Source of the DNA: Chloroflexota bacterium
GTDB lineage: Bacteria; Chloroflexota; Dormibacteria; Dormibacterales; Dormibacteraceae
DNA length: 33,710 nucleotides
Assembly: GCA_005880855.1 (NCBI GenBank)
Contig: VBGM01000023.1
Location: 12,613 to 46,322, forward strand
Direction: 5' to 3'
Shown here: positions 23,189-31,219 of the stretch, piece after piece
How positions within the stretch are numbered: the stretch's first letter is position 1
How the letters are laid out: each line of letters begins with the position of its first letter
The notes under the pieces: generated by a model
What the model saw: the letters and a program-made list of their open reading frames with translations, nothing else
Database searches by the model: none
Told to the model about the DNA's origin: nothing
Translations under genes and position numbers: made by a program

Positions 23189-24424
23189 TTATGCCGCCCC
23201 GATCACGTTGAAGGTGACGTCGACCGACCCAGGCTGTTGGTCGCCCGTCAGAACAAAGATGCTCGAGCCATCCACGCTGAAGGCCAGACCACGGTCATAA
23301 ACCTGACTGCTGGTCGTGCCCATGTGATGCCCTGGCAGGGCTGACGAGGGCCATCCAACAGCGTATTCATAGACATCCTGGCCGTAGGGCTGCCACAGAC
23401 CGCCGGCCATTGTCTCCTTGCCGCTATAGGTTGCCGCGACGGCAACCGGGTACGGTCCCGCGGGATAGATCACACCGTCCTGAGCAAGGTTGGTGATCAG
23501 CCACTCGTCGAACTCGTACGGTGCTCCGGAGGCCGTGATGAACCTAGCGCCGTCCCGGGTAAAAGCCACGTCTTTCAGGTTGCCCAGCCGATCCTCACGG
23601 GCACTCTGAACGAAGACTGGAATACCTGTTGACACGTCGATCAGGCTGACCGTGGCTGGTTCGAGGCCCCTATCCCATGCCAGGATCCGGCCGGCCGTAG
23701 GGTCGTTGGCCGCGAATGCGGCGCAATACGAAAGAGAAGATTCGATGGGGAGCTTGAAGGTTTTGCTCGTCCCGCTCTTGGGATCAACGCTGACGAGCTG
23801 TGTCGACCAATTTGCGCAGGGTCCCGTGGTCGTCCACAGACGTCCCGACGCTGCCACGAGGTCGGCGGGTGAGACCAGACCGGACGTCAGGGTCCGGATT
23901 CTGGAGAGCTTGCCGGTGTCGATCTCATCGATGGCGCCCGCGGTGGTCAGAGTCACGTAGAGGACCGAACCGATGACGACCATTGCGTCGGCGCCGGGTT
24001 CGTCAGTGATCGTGCGCACGATGTTGCCGGAGAAATCAAGGACCACGATTGCGCTGCTTTGCGGGCTGGAGACGAAGACCTGGCTGGTGGTCGGATCGAC
24101 CACCATGCGCCCGAAGCCCGCGACCGGCAGCCTCGTCGCCCCGGGTTGCGCCGGGGACCAGGGAGATGGTCGTGAGTTGATCTGGGTCGCCGGGTGCGTC
24201 GGTGACGCTGACGGCTTGACGGCAACTTGCTGCCCGGCGGTCGGCTTTGACGCGTTCATGAGCTGGCCCAAACCACACTGACCGACGAAGAGCGTGACTG
24301 CGGCGAAGGCCCATACCAACGACGCTCGCCGGCGATGCCTGTAGGAATTGACGATGCCGAGTCCTGCGGCGACGATCGCGCCAGACAGCGCCAGGGCGAG
24401 CAGCAGCCCGGCGAGGTACCGCAT
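23189..24424 (-). CDS. Membrane-anchored beta-propeller protein
   Basis: A 411-residue protein with two N-terminal hydrophobic segments (about residues 4-25 and 38-55) separated by a basic turn (YRHRRRAS). A Pro/Ser/Thr-rich linker follows, then about 320 residues of repeated short beta segments of YncE/NHL-propeller type. Examples are GRMVVDPTTSQVFVSSPQSS, IVVLDFSGNIVRTI, VLYVTLTTAGAIDEID and AFTRDGARFITASG. No enzymatic motif is seen. The propeller would be on the outer face of the membrane and could bind a ligand or partner. ATG start at 24424. A cupin gene and another exported propeller lie beside it, but they have separate transcription units. Function unknown. Confidence 0.75.
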   Translation of the reverse strand: MRYLAGLLLALALSGAIVAAGLGIVNSYRHRRRASLVWAFAAVTLFVGQCGLGQLMNASKPTAGQQVAVKPSASPTHPATQINSRPSPWSPAQPGATRLPVAGFGRMVVDPTTSQVFVSSPQSSAIVVLDFSGNIVRTITDEPGADAMVVIGSVLYVTLTTAGAIDEIDTGKLSRIRTLTSGLVSPADLVAASGRLWTTTGPCANWSTQLVSVDPKSGTSKTFKLPIESSLSYCAAFAANDPTAGRILAWDRGLEPATVSLIDVSTGIPVFVQSAREDRLGNLKDVAFTRDGARFITASGAPYEFDEWLITNLAQDGVIYPAGPYPVAVAATYSGKETMAGGLWQPYGQDVYEYAVGWPSSALPGHHMGTTSSQVYDRGLAFSVDGSSIFVLTGDQQPGSVDVTFNVIGAA

Positions 24425-24499
24425 GCCCCGTCTAACTGTCGGCAGGCGTCACCATTGCGGTCCGGACGGTGAGAAGGACGGGCTGGCAGGCTTCGGCTG

Positions 24500-24862
24500 T
24501 CAGCCCTCGAGCCATTCGGTGATGAACCTGTCGTTGCCGTGGATGTCGATCTGGCGAAGCCGGCCGTCGCCTGAGTTGAGGAACTTGTGTGGGACGCCGG
24601 GCTGGACCATCAGCACCTGTCCGGCGCGGGCTTCAACTGTCTCGGAGCCAACGGTGTACGTCGCTCGCCCCTCGAGGACGATGAAGATCTCCTCGTATGG
24701 ATGGCGATGCATCCGTGGGCCATCCCCTGGCTGCAGGTCGATGAATATGAGGCAGACGTGGGCCCCGCCAAACTGGTAGCCCTGCAGCTCTGAATCGGCC
24801 AGCTGGTCCCGCTCGACGACCAGGTAGGGAGCCCCTGCGGCCGGCTTGGTTCTCTCGTTCAT
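24500..24862 (-). CDS. Small single-domain cupin
   Basis: A 120-residue cupin_2 protein. Motif 1 reads MHRHPYEEIFIVLEG (His 52, His 54, Glu 58) and motif 2 AGQVLMVQPGVPHKF (His 92), so the full metal-binding set is there. It is probably a small metal-dependent isomerase, dioxygenase or sugar-binding protein; the substrate cannot be told. The ATG at 24862 is chosen because the frame upstream reads through promoter-like sequence and lacks cupin features. It is divergent from a lipoprotein gene, with a 133-bp gap that includes AACAG-N7-CTGTT, a possible weak operator. Confidence 0.85.
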   Translation of the reverse strand: MNERTKPAAGAPYLVVERDQLADSELQGYQFGGAHVCLIFIDLQPGDGPRMHRHPYEEIFIVLEGRATYTVGSETVEARAGQVLMVQPGVPHKFLNSGDGRLRQIDIHGNDRFITEWLEG

Positions 24863-24995
24863 GCTGGTCCGATTGTCCTCGAATAGTGGACAGCTTCGGC
24901 GGCCGCTACTCTGGGATTCGATGGGTTGTTGGGCGGCTTCAACAGTAAGCGGCTGTTTCCGTAACCCGGTTTGGAGTGGCGGCGTTGAGAAAGTC

Positions 24996-26063
24996 ATGCG
25001 CCCCCCACTGGCGCTCCTGCTCTCCGCGCTTCTGCTGGCGTCATGCGCGTCTGGCGCTGCAGCAGGTAGGTCGACTCCGACCGTTGCCGCCTCTCCATCG
25101 GGCGTCCCTACTCAGCTGATCGTCGACAAGCAATGGAAGCTCGGCCCCGTGGCCGATGTCGCGGTGGGCGTCGATGCCGTTTACGTGCTGTACGCGCCTC
25201 CCACCAGCGAAGGCGCGCTCTCGAACGCTACCGACACGAGGCTTGCTCGCATCGATCGCGTTTCGGGCCGCGTGGTTACGGCCGGTCCGTATCCGTTCGC
25301 GATGCGGGTCGCCCTCTCTGGAGGCGTCCTCTGGATCGGCCCGAACAACCAGTACCCGGGCACCGCCGCATCGGACAGCCGCATCCTGACCGGGGTCGAT
25401 GCCCAGAGCCTTTTGACGGTCCGCCGTGTGACGCTGCCCAACGATCCGGCGCCGCTGGCGCTGATCGCCAATCTCACGTCCAACTCCAGCACCGTGTGGG
25501 TGGCTTACGCGACCCACCTCTACCGGTTGAACGCCGGCAGCGGCGCCATCCTCGCTTCGCGCCGGCTATCCGGCATCGCGACGAGCGCCTCGATCGACTC
25601 CGCAGGCGCGCGCATTTACGTGGGACTCGAAGACCTGCCTACCACCGGCGCCGCCACCGTCACCGCTTTCGATGCGACGAGCCTGACGCCGATCGTGTCA
25701 TCCGATACCGGTGGTGGCGGACTCGGCGGCCCCCACGTCGCCGCCGGCGGAAAGGACATTTGGGTGTCGTACGCGACAGGGATGATGGGCCAGGTCGAGC
25801 ACCGCAAGGCGTCGGACCTCGCGTTGCTGCCGGTGGCGCAGACCATGCACACGAACGGCGTTCAGATTTTCGTGATCGCCGGGATGGTCTGGGTGGCGGA
25901 CGCGATGGCAGGGCAGCTCATGTGCCTCGATCCGCAAACGGGCGTGGTTCGCGCCGTATGGAGCACGCAGCAGGGCGGCGTGATCGATGGCGATGGATCG
26001 GCGCTCTACTTCGGCGACATCACCGGAGTCGGGACGTTTCAGCCCGACGCCCGCTGCCTCTAG
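24996..26063 (+). CDS. Propeller-type lipoprotein
   Basis: A 355-residue lipoprotein: the signal peptide MRPPLALLLSALLLASC ends in a good lipobox (LLAS-Cys17). A Ser/Thr/Pro linker and a beta-propeller-like domain with repeats such as VADVAVGVDAVYVLYAP, LSGGVLWIGPNNQYPG, TVWVAYATHLYRLNAGSGAI and AGMVWVADAMAGQLMCLDP follow. It is similar in plan, not closely in sequence, to the membrane-anchored propeller at 23189-24424. ATG 24996 is chosen because it starts the signal peptide; the frame is open upstream. The last 44 bp overlap the convergent MFS gene. The ligand is unknown. Confidence 0.8.
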   Translation: MRPPLALLLSALLLASCASGAAAGRSTPTVAASPSGVPTQLIVDKQWKLGPVADVAVGVDAVYVLYAPPTSEGALSNATDTRLARIDRVSGRVVTAGPYPFAMRVALSGGVLWIGPNNQYPGTAASDSRILTGVDAQSLLTVRRVTLPNDPAPLALIANLTSNSSTVWVAYATHLYRLNAGSGAILASRRLSGIATSASIDSAGARIYVGLEDLPTTGAATVTAFDATSLTPIVSSDTGGGGLGGPHVAAGGKDIWVSYATGMMGQVEHRKASDLALLPVAQTMHTNGVQIFVIAGMVWVADAMAGQLMCLDPQTGVVRAVWSTQQGGVIDGDGSALYFGDITGVGTFQPDARCL

Positions 26064-27177
26064 CCGCCACCAGCAAGGCGGCCAAACAGCCGACCGCGAC
26101 CAGCGAGAGCACCGCAGGGGTCCACTCGATGCCGAACCTTGCTATCACCGCGCCGATTCCACCGGGGATGATCGCCCCTCCGATCATTGAGGCAGGAAAG
26201 AGCCATGACGTCGCACGGGCATCACCAGGCGTGAGCTTGGCCAGCCAGACGATGCCGGTTGGGAAGATGGGCGCGATCGCGAGGCCGGCAACGATGTAGG
26301 CGACTGGCGCGGCGGCGTGGTTCAGCGCGGTCGCGAGCGCGGCCGCCGCCACGGCGGCTCCCACGAGCACGGTTGTGCGCTCGGGCACCCGTGCCGGCAG
26401 GAAGCCCGCAAGCAGCCGCCCTACAGCGAGGGCGAGCCAGAAACCCGAAGTCAATGTCGCGGCCGCCAGCGACTGCAAACCGATCGATTCGAGGTGAGAC
26501 GGCATCCAGCCCCCGGTCCCGGTCTCGATCCCGACGTAGAGGGCGAAGGCGATCATGAAAATGCCCACCAGGGCGCTCGAGCGCGCAGGCGCGCGCTGGG
26601 CGGTGAAGGGCAGCCGCCCGGAGATGCCGGCGACGAGGGGCAGGACACCGACCGCGACAGCGGCCGCGCCCCCATAGAGGAGAGAGAGGTGGGTCCGGCC
26701 AACAGTCGAGACGAGGAGCGGTCCCGCCACTGCGCCGAACCCGAAGGCTCCATTCAAGACATTGAGGACGGCCGTACGTCCGGCGCCCCCGCTGTGTGCG
26801 ACGAGCTGGTTGCAGCCGAGGTCGAGGGCGCCGAAACCGACGCCGATGACAAGCACCGCGCCCAGGAACGCAGGCCAAGAAGGAGCGAGCCCGACGCCCA
26901 CGCAGCCGAGCCCCAGGAGACTGAGGGCGCCGAGCATGAACGAACGGCTGGAGACCGATTGAAGCGCTCGCATCGAGACGAGCACCCCGACCAGGGCCCC
27001 GAGGAAATGGGCGCTCAAGGCCCCGCCCGCGATCGCAAGGCTGATCTCGAATCGGCGGCTGAGGTACTCCAGCAAGGGGCCATAGGCCGAGGCCAGCACG
27101 CCCATCAGAAAGAAGACCGCGCCGATCGCCAAGAGCGCAGCCCGGGTCAGGTGGACGCGCTCGGCGGTCCCGATCAA
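26020..27177 (-). CDS. MFS transporter (FHS/fucose-permease-like)
   Basis: A 385-residue, 12-helix major facilitator. The first helix begins AALLAIGAVFFLMGVLASAYGPLL. Later segments such as VGFGALDLGCNQLVAHSGG, VLNVLNGAFGFGAVAGPLLV, GIETGTGGWMPSHLE and GLAIAPIFPTGIVWLAK have the look of the FHS/sugar-permease branch, where N-terminal Asp/Glu and the GxxG-type NGxFGxGAxxGPLL segment are common. Sugar uptake coupled to protons is a reasonable guess, but the substrate is not determinable. TTG start at 27177, divergent from the small membrane protein pair. The 3' end overlaps the propeller lipoprotein gene. Confidence 0.85.
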   Translation of the reverse strand: MIGTAERVHLTRAALLAIGAVFFLMGVLASAYGPLLEYLSRRFEISLAIAGGALSAHFLGALVGVLVSMRALQSVSSRSFMLGALSLLGLGCVGVGLAPSWPAFLGAVLVIGVGFGALDLGCNQLVAHSGGAGRTAVLNVLNGAFGFGAVAGPLLVSTVGRTHLSLLYGGAAAVAVGVLPLVAGISGRLPFTAQRAPARSSALVGIFMIAFALYVGIETGTGGWMPSHLESIGLQSLAAATLTSGFWLALAVGRLLAGFLPARVPERTTVLVGAAVAAAALATALNHAAAPVAYIVAGLAIAPIFPTGIVWLAKLTPGDARATSWLFPASMIGGAIIPGGIGAVIARFGIEWTPAVLSLVAVGCLAALLVAARGSGRRAETSRLR

Positions 27178-27227
27178 GTCGCTACAAGGCTACGTAACCA
27201 GTAGGATTCCAACCCGTTGACCTTCCG

Positions 27228-27476
27228 ATGCAAGCCCTAAGCAACCTCTTTTCGTGGCTCGTCACCGCCTTGTTCGCGGTCATCTTTCTCCTGCTCGCCT
27301 ATGAAAGCTGGGCTTTGATCACCAACCACACGCCCATCACCGACTACATAAGGCCCGCCGTTCATGACCACCCGGCATGGGCGTTCATCGTGGCGGTGGT
27401 GGTCGGGATTCTGCTCGGCCACTTCCTGTGGGGCCCGGCCAGCGGCAGGACCTCGCCCACTGACCGAACGCAATGA
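27228..27476 (+). CDS. Small two-helix membrane protein, paralogue 1
   Basis: An 82-residue protein with two hydrophobic helices (about residues 8-28 and 51-68). They are separated by a conserved-looking loop, YESWALITNHTPITDYIRPA, and followed by GILLGHFLWG and a short polar tail. It aligns with the next protein over most of its length: ES-x-AL, PIT, an Arg, then VAVV-x-G-x2-LGH-x-LW. Size and layout recall phage or envelope small membrane proteins (holin-like), but no lysis genes are nearby. ATG start at 27228. The stop overlaps the next ATG by four bases. Confidence 0.75.
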   Translation: MQALSNLFSWLVTALFAVIFLLLAYESWALITNHTPITDYIRPAVHDHPAWAFIVAVVVGILLGHFLWGPASGRTSPTDRTQ

Positions 27477-27685
27477 ACTTCACCCCCGAAGTGATCCTTT
27501 CGCTCATCGCCACAGCCGGCGTGGGGATTGCTTTTTTTCTGATGCTTCAAGAGTCCATCGCGTTGCGTCGTGGCAACGACCCGATCACGAACGGCGTGCG
27601 GGCGGTGGTCCGGAGGTTTCCACGAGGCACCTACGTGGTCGCCGTCGTGATCGGGATGGTGCTCGGCCACCTCCTCTGGCCCTGA
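27473..27685 (+). CDS. Small two-helix membrane protein, paralogue 2
   Basis: A 70-residue protein with two hydrophobic helices (about 7-26 and 52-69). The loop LQESIALRRGNDPITNGVRA and the end VVIGMVLGHLLWP match its upstream neighbour, so the two arose by tandem duplication. The loop here is more basic (VRRFPRG) where paralogue 1 has DHPAW, so the two may form a hetero-oligomer with opposite loop charge; that is inference. ATG start overlaps the preceding stop as ATGA. The gene is followed by a weak hairpin with T5. Confidence 0.75.
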   Translation: MNFTPEVILSLIATAGVGIAFFLMLQESIALRRGNDPITNGVRAVVRRFPRGTYVVAVVIGMVLGHLLWP

Positions 27686-27689
27686 CCAC

Positions 27690-27720
27690 CCAGCTTTGAG
27701 ATACACCAGCTTGGCTTTTT
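27690..27720 (+). terminator. Candidate intrinsic terminator
   Basis: CCAGCT (27690-27695) can pair with AGCT-T-GG (27708-27714, one bulged T), followed by CTTTTT (27715-27720). It directly follows the second small membrane protein. The stem is short, so confidence is low. The remaining 27721-27806 is unusually AT-rich and probably holds the kinase promoter, but I cannot fix -35/-10 boxes. Confidence 0.4.
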
Positions 27721-27806
27721 GACGCCCTCTTAGACTTTAAGAAACTTTACCGGGTACTCCGGGCACTAAGACTGTTCTGTTTGGTCGTTCATAGACGAAA
27801 ATAGGC

Positions 27807-28679
27807 GTGGCGCGCGGGCGGAGTGGGGAAGGAGATAGCAGCCTGAGTTTCAACCCGGGGACGACTCTAGGTGCTTATCTGATCGTCGAACAGATAGGAC
27901 GCGGAGGCATGGCTACCGTCTATAAGGCATACGAGGAGCCCCTCACCCGCCATGTTGCAATCAAGGTCCTGCCCGAGTTTTTCGCCGAGGACAGGGACTA
28001 TCGCGTTCGCTTCCAGGTCGAGGCAGTCGCGGTCGCCAAGCTGCGCCACAACAACATCCTCACCGTGTTCGCCTACGGAGAGGAGGAGGGCGTCCCTTAC
28101 ATCGTTTGTGAATTCGTAGACGGTGGGACGCTGGCCGAGAGGCTCGACGGCGCGATGCCCATCGAAGACACCATCCAGGTGCTCACACCCGTAGCTTCGG
28201 CCCTCGACTATGCACACTCTCAGGGCGTGCTGCACCGCGACGTCAAGCCGTCGAACATCATGCTGCTGAGCGACGGCACGCCCGTGCTCACCGATTTTGG
28301 CCTGGCCAAGGTTCTTGGCGGGGACACGATCACGGTCACTGGCCAGGTGCTGGGTACCCCGGAATACATGGCGCCGGAGCTGGTCTCGGGCGACGGAGCA
28401 GGGCCGGCGGCCGACCGGTATTCGCTCGGGGTAGTCGCCTACCAGATGCTCACGGGTCGGGTCCCGTTCCAGGGCAACACGCCTGGGGCAACCTTGATGG
28501 CCCAGATACACGATCCCCTTCCTCCCGCCCGCGATCTCAATCCTGGGCTGAGCGTTGATGTTGCCGTCGTCCTTGACAGGGCCCTCTCCAAGGCGCCCGC
28601 CGAGCGGTACGAAAGTGCCGGCGATTTCGTCGCTGCGCTCGCTTCGGCGGGTCTGCCGGCGGTGCTGGAGGCTGGGTAG
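27807..28679 (+). CDS. Soluble Ser/Thr protein kinase (PknB-like catalytic domain only)
   Basis: A 290-residue eukaryotic-like Ser/Thr kinase with a complete active site: glycine loop GRGGMATV (31-38), ATP-anchoring Lys 53 in AIKVL, helix-C Glu 72, HRDVKPSN from 143, DFG at 163-165 and GTPEYMAPE. The protein ends right after the kinase domain: no transmembrane helix, PASTA repeats or other sensor domain, unlike typical PknB. It must be cytoplasmic and use partners for input. GTG start at 27807. It is followed after 60 bp by a baeRF gene on the same strand, a possible substrate. AT-rich leader sequence precedes it. Confidence 0.92.
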   Translation: MARGRSGEGDSSLSFNPGTTLGAYLIVEQIGRGGMATVYKAYEEPLTRHVAIKVLPEFFAEDRDYRVRFQVEAVAVAKLRHNNILTVFAYGEEEGVPYIVCEFVDGGTLAERLDGAMPIEDTIQVLTPVASALDYAHSQGVLHRDVKPSNIMLLSDGTPVLTDFGLAKVLGGDTITVTGQVLGTPEYMAPELVSGDGAGPAADRYSLGVVAYQMLTGRVPFQGNTPGATLMAQIHDPLPPARDLNPGLSVDVAVVLDRALSKAPAERYESAGDFVAALASAGLPAVLEAG

Positions 28680-28739
28680 CACTCAGCACCGCACGGGTTC
28701 TACTCGCACAGCGGCGCGGTTATGTGCGAAGGTCGATGG

Positions 28740-29522
28740 GTGACTCGCCCTCATCCAACCGAGATCCCGTACCTGCTGGCTTTCTTTCCCAGCCTGCGTA
28801 CGGCTTCCGATCGCACCTTGAGCATCTATTTCAAGATCCGATCTGAGGCGTATGACGGGAAGTTCTACGACATGGAGCTCAAACGGGTCGTCGAGCAACA
28901 CATGCACAAGTTGAGCGAGGAAGACCGCCGGGTGGTCGACCGCGAAATTCCTCGGGTCAAGGCTCAGCTTGCGGTCGTCCGCCCGGTTGCATGTCCGTCC
29001 ATGGCGGCGTTCGCGGACGAACCCAAGGGTCTCTTGCGGTTGATACGACTTCCCGAAGAGACCGAGGATCGGCTGGAGGTTGATCCGCCGCTGCTGGCAC
29101 CGCTCGAACTCATGCTGAGAAAATACCCGCCCTCATTGATCGTCGTGGTCGACAAAGAGCAAGCCCAGACGTTTGCGTCGATCCTCGATGAGATGATCCC
29201 GCAGCATCACATCGACGGTGCAACCGTCAAACACATTAGGTCTGGCGGCAACAAGAATCCGAGTCTCCAGCGGAAGGAAGAGAACCGGGTCAAGTCCAAC
29301 ATGGCCGCGGTCGTTCGTCTCGTCGATCGCGAGGTGAGCGCGGTGTCTTACAAGCGCCTCTACGTCGCGGGTCCCGACGAGGCTGTGGCGGAGCTCGAAA
29401 GGCTGCTGCCGCCTTCGCTGAAGAAGATCATCGCGGGCCGGCTCTCGGCCTCGCTCGACCTCGGCGTGGGTGAGCTGGGGGTGCACCTGCGCGCGCAGCT
29501 GGCGACGTCGCCGGCGGATTAG
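28740..29522 (+). CDS. Bacterial eRF1-like (baeRF) family protein
   Basis: A 260-residue protein with the layout of the baeRF families, bacterial relatives of eRF1/Vms1 proposed to release peptides from stalled ribosomes. It begins with a segment ending TLSIYF. The central domain has KYPPSLIVVVDKEQAQTFAS, the region of the catalytic loop (HIRSGGNKNPSLQRKEENR at about 165-183) and RLYVAGPDEAVAELERLLP. The loop has Gly-Gly and a Gln but not the usual GxSQ order, so catalytic ability is uncertain. GTG 28740 follows GAAGG at a good distance; an ATG at 28722 would add six residues. Its stop overlaps the convergent recombinase by four bases. The family call rests on my reading of motifs. Confidence 0.65.
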   Translation: MTRPHPTEIPYLLAFFPSLRTASDRTLSIYFKIRSEAYDGKFYDMELKRVVEQHMHKLSEEDRRVVDREIPRVKAQLAVVRPVACPSMAAFADEPKGLLRLIRLPEETEDRLEVDPPLLAPLELMLRKYPPSLIVVVDKEQAQTFASILDEMIPQHHIDGATVKHIRSGGNKNPSLQRKEENRVKSNMAAVVRLVDREVSAVSYKRLYVAGPDEAVAELERLLPPSLKKIIAGRLSASLDLGVGELGVHLRAQLATSPAD

Positions 29523-30451
29523 CTACCAGCGGTCTTCTTGCCGTCCAGGAACTCCTGGTAGCGGCGATAGGCCTCCTGCTTGCGACTGTCGACGATTTTC
29601 GTGTACCCCTGCAGTGTGTTCAGGTTGGCGTGGCCCAGGACCTCCTGCACCAGGCGCACGTCGCCGCCTGTGACCTCGAGCAAGGTGGTCGCCGTGGTAT
29701 GTCGCGCTACGTGAGGCGACTTGAACGACCAGGCGCCGAGCTCTTTGCGCAGGCGCCGGACGATGAACCTCGAGCCCGCACCTGTGAGCCGGCGCCCACG
29801 ATCGTCCTGTACCGAGCGGTCGAAGTTCACGAACAGGGCCATGCACGCATCTTCGCGCGCGCCCAGGTAGTCCTCGAGCGCCGCGCGCGCATCCGTGGTG
29901 AGGTAAACAGCGCGCTGCTTCGAGCCCTTGCCGGTCACGATCAATCGATTGCCGCTTCGCGGAAAGTCGGTACGGTCGAGCGCGAGCGCCTCTGAGATGC
30001 GGCAGCCGGTGCTGATCAGGAACTGGACAAGGGCGCGGTCGCGTTTCTCTGAAATTGTCGAGCTCGGGAGCGCGGCCAGCAGGCGCGCCAGCTCATCGGG
30101 GTCGATCGGCTTCGGGAGGCGCTGCTCGAGCTTGGGCAGAGTGATGCCATTGGAGAGGTCGTGCTCCATCATTCCCTCCCTCGCGAGCCAGCGTAGGCAC
30201 GAGCGGATCGCTACCAGAGCGCGCGCCCGCGACGCGGGTCCCTTGAGGCGCCCGGCGAGATGGCGCTGGTATGCACGCAGGTCTTCGTGGCGCAGGTCCG
30301 CGGTGGCCAACGAGTGGCCGTTGGTGGCGAGGAACGACAGGAGCTTACGGAGCTCGGACTGATACGCGCGAACCGTGTTCGGGCTGCGGTTCGCCTCGAG
30401 CTGAAGCCAGCCGATGTATTCAGACGTGGCGGCCTGCAGGTCGTGGGGCAT
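29519..30451 (-). CDS. Tyrosine recombinase, XerC/XerD-like
   Basis: A 310-residue tyrosine recombinase. The N-terminal SAM-like core-binding domain (YIGWLQLEANRSPNTVRAYQ) precedes a catalytic domain with Arg 151 (STGCRISEAL), Lys 175 (VTGKGSKQR), His 247-X2-Arg 250 (SPHVARHTTAT), His 274 (LGHANLNT) and the nucleophile Tyr 283 (GYTKI). Size and motifs match chromosomal XerC/XerD, which resolve dimers at dif, better than phage integrases. No dif site or island boundary is recognised nearby, so a role in a mobile element is not excluded. ATG 30451 is chosen; a GTG at 30478 would add nine residues. Divergent from a lipoprotein gene. Confidence 0.88.
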   Translation of the reverse strand: MPHDLQAATSEYIGWLQLEANRSPNTVRAYQSELRKLLSFLATNGHSLATADLRHEDLRAYQRHLAGRLKGPASRARALVAIRSCLRWLAREGMMEHDLSNGITLPKLEQRLPKPIDPDELARLLAALPSSTISEKRDRALVQFLISTGCRISEALALDRTDFPRSGNRLIVTGKGSKQRAVYLTTDARAALEDYLGAREDACMALFVNFDRSVQDDRGRRLTGAGSRFIVRRLRKELGAWSFKSPHVARHTTATTLLEVTGGDVRLVQEVLGHANLNTLQGYTKIVDSRKQEAYRRYQEFLDGKKTAGS

Positions 30452-30577
30452 ATCGAGGCCGTTTGCATGTTGCCACACTCGATCCGACGTGGGGCGCTTG
30501 TTGCGTGCTCATGCGGCGCCAAACGATCTTCTTTTAGATGGGATGCCGTATCGAGCTCGTCCCGTAGAGTAGGCCGC

Positions 30578-31219
30578 ATGCGGGGTTCACTCTTGACATT
30601 GGCGCTGCTGTTGATCGTGGTCGCGTGTGGCCCGATCGGCGGTTCAGGCGCGACTGCGCCTACCGCGGCGAGCGTGGCGGTGAAGTCGGGTGACCTTCCG
30701 AGTGGCTTGCACCGGTGCGACCTGTCCGGTGACATCAACAGCTACCTGAACAAGATCAAGACCAAGGACCCCAGTACCTACAAGACAACCAGCGACGGAT
30801 GGGCAGCCGCGCAAAAAGACGGCGCCACGGCTGCCGAAGTTGAGTTCTATACAGACTCGACCGATCACTGCAAGAGCGTGGAAACCAACGGATCGCAGAT
30901 CGGCGGCGCAACCTACAAGCTCGTCGTCAACTTCGTTTTTCAGTTCAAAGACCAGGCGAGCGCCGAAAAGGGCTACAAGAGCGATTCGATATTCGGCTTC
31001 AGCGCCGCGTCGCTGAAGACCTCACAGGTACCGGTTGTGGAAGGCAAGGACACCGGATTGGGCCCGAACTCGATCGTGCTCACGATCGCGATCTCCAACC
31101 AATCCTTCTATGTCGCTGTTTGGCAGAACAAACAGTTCATGGTCATTCTCGTGTTGCTCAATGTCGACACCACCGCCGCGAAGAAGGCCGCCATGGCGGA
31201 GAACAGCCGCATCCGCTGA
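30578..31219 (+). CDS. Lipoprotein of a window-duplicated exported family, copy 1
   Basis: A 213-residue lipoprotein of unknown function with signal peptide and lipobox MRGSLLTLALLLIVVAC (Cys 17). The mature part has SGDLPSGLHRCDLSGDINSY, TSDGWAAAQKDGATAAEVEF, TGLGPNSIVLTI and VAVWQNKQFMVILVLLNVDT. The same succession occurs in the protein encoded at 33056-33688. Two internal Cys (in HRCDL and DHCKS) match Cys positions in that paralogue, suggesting a disulfide. A PsbP/LpqN-like ligand-binding fold is conceivable, but I do not recognise a named family. ATG start at 30578. The downstream amidase may start inside this gene. Confidence 0.75.
   Translation: MRGSLLTLALLLIVVACGPIGGSGATAPTAASVAVKSGDLPSGLHRCDLSGDINSYLNKIKTKDPSTYKTTSDGWAAAQKDGATAAEVEFYTDSTDHCKSVETNGSQIGGATYKLVVNFVFQFKDQASAEKGYKSDSIFGFSAASLKTSQVPVVEGKDTGLGPNSIVLTIAISNQSFYVAVWQNKQFMVILVLLNVDTTAAKKAAMAENSRIR

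Noticed and set aside
27228-27685. Phage holin pair
   Set aside because: Size and topology fit, but there is no endolysin or phage gene beside them; the amidase at 31-32 kb looks like a housekeeping enzyme.
27741-27774. Promoter boxes for the kinase gene
   Set aside because: Several AT-rich hexamers are present, but none pair at 16-18 bp with acceptable matches.
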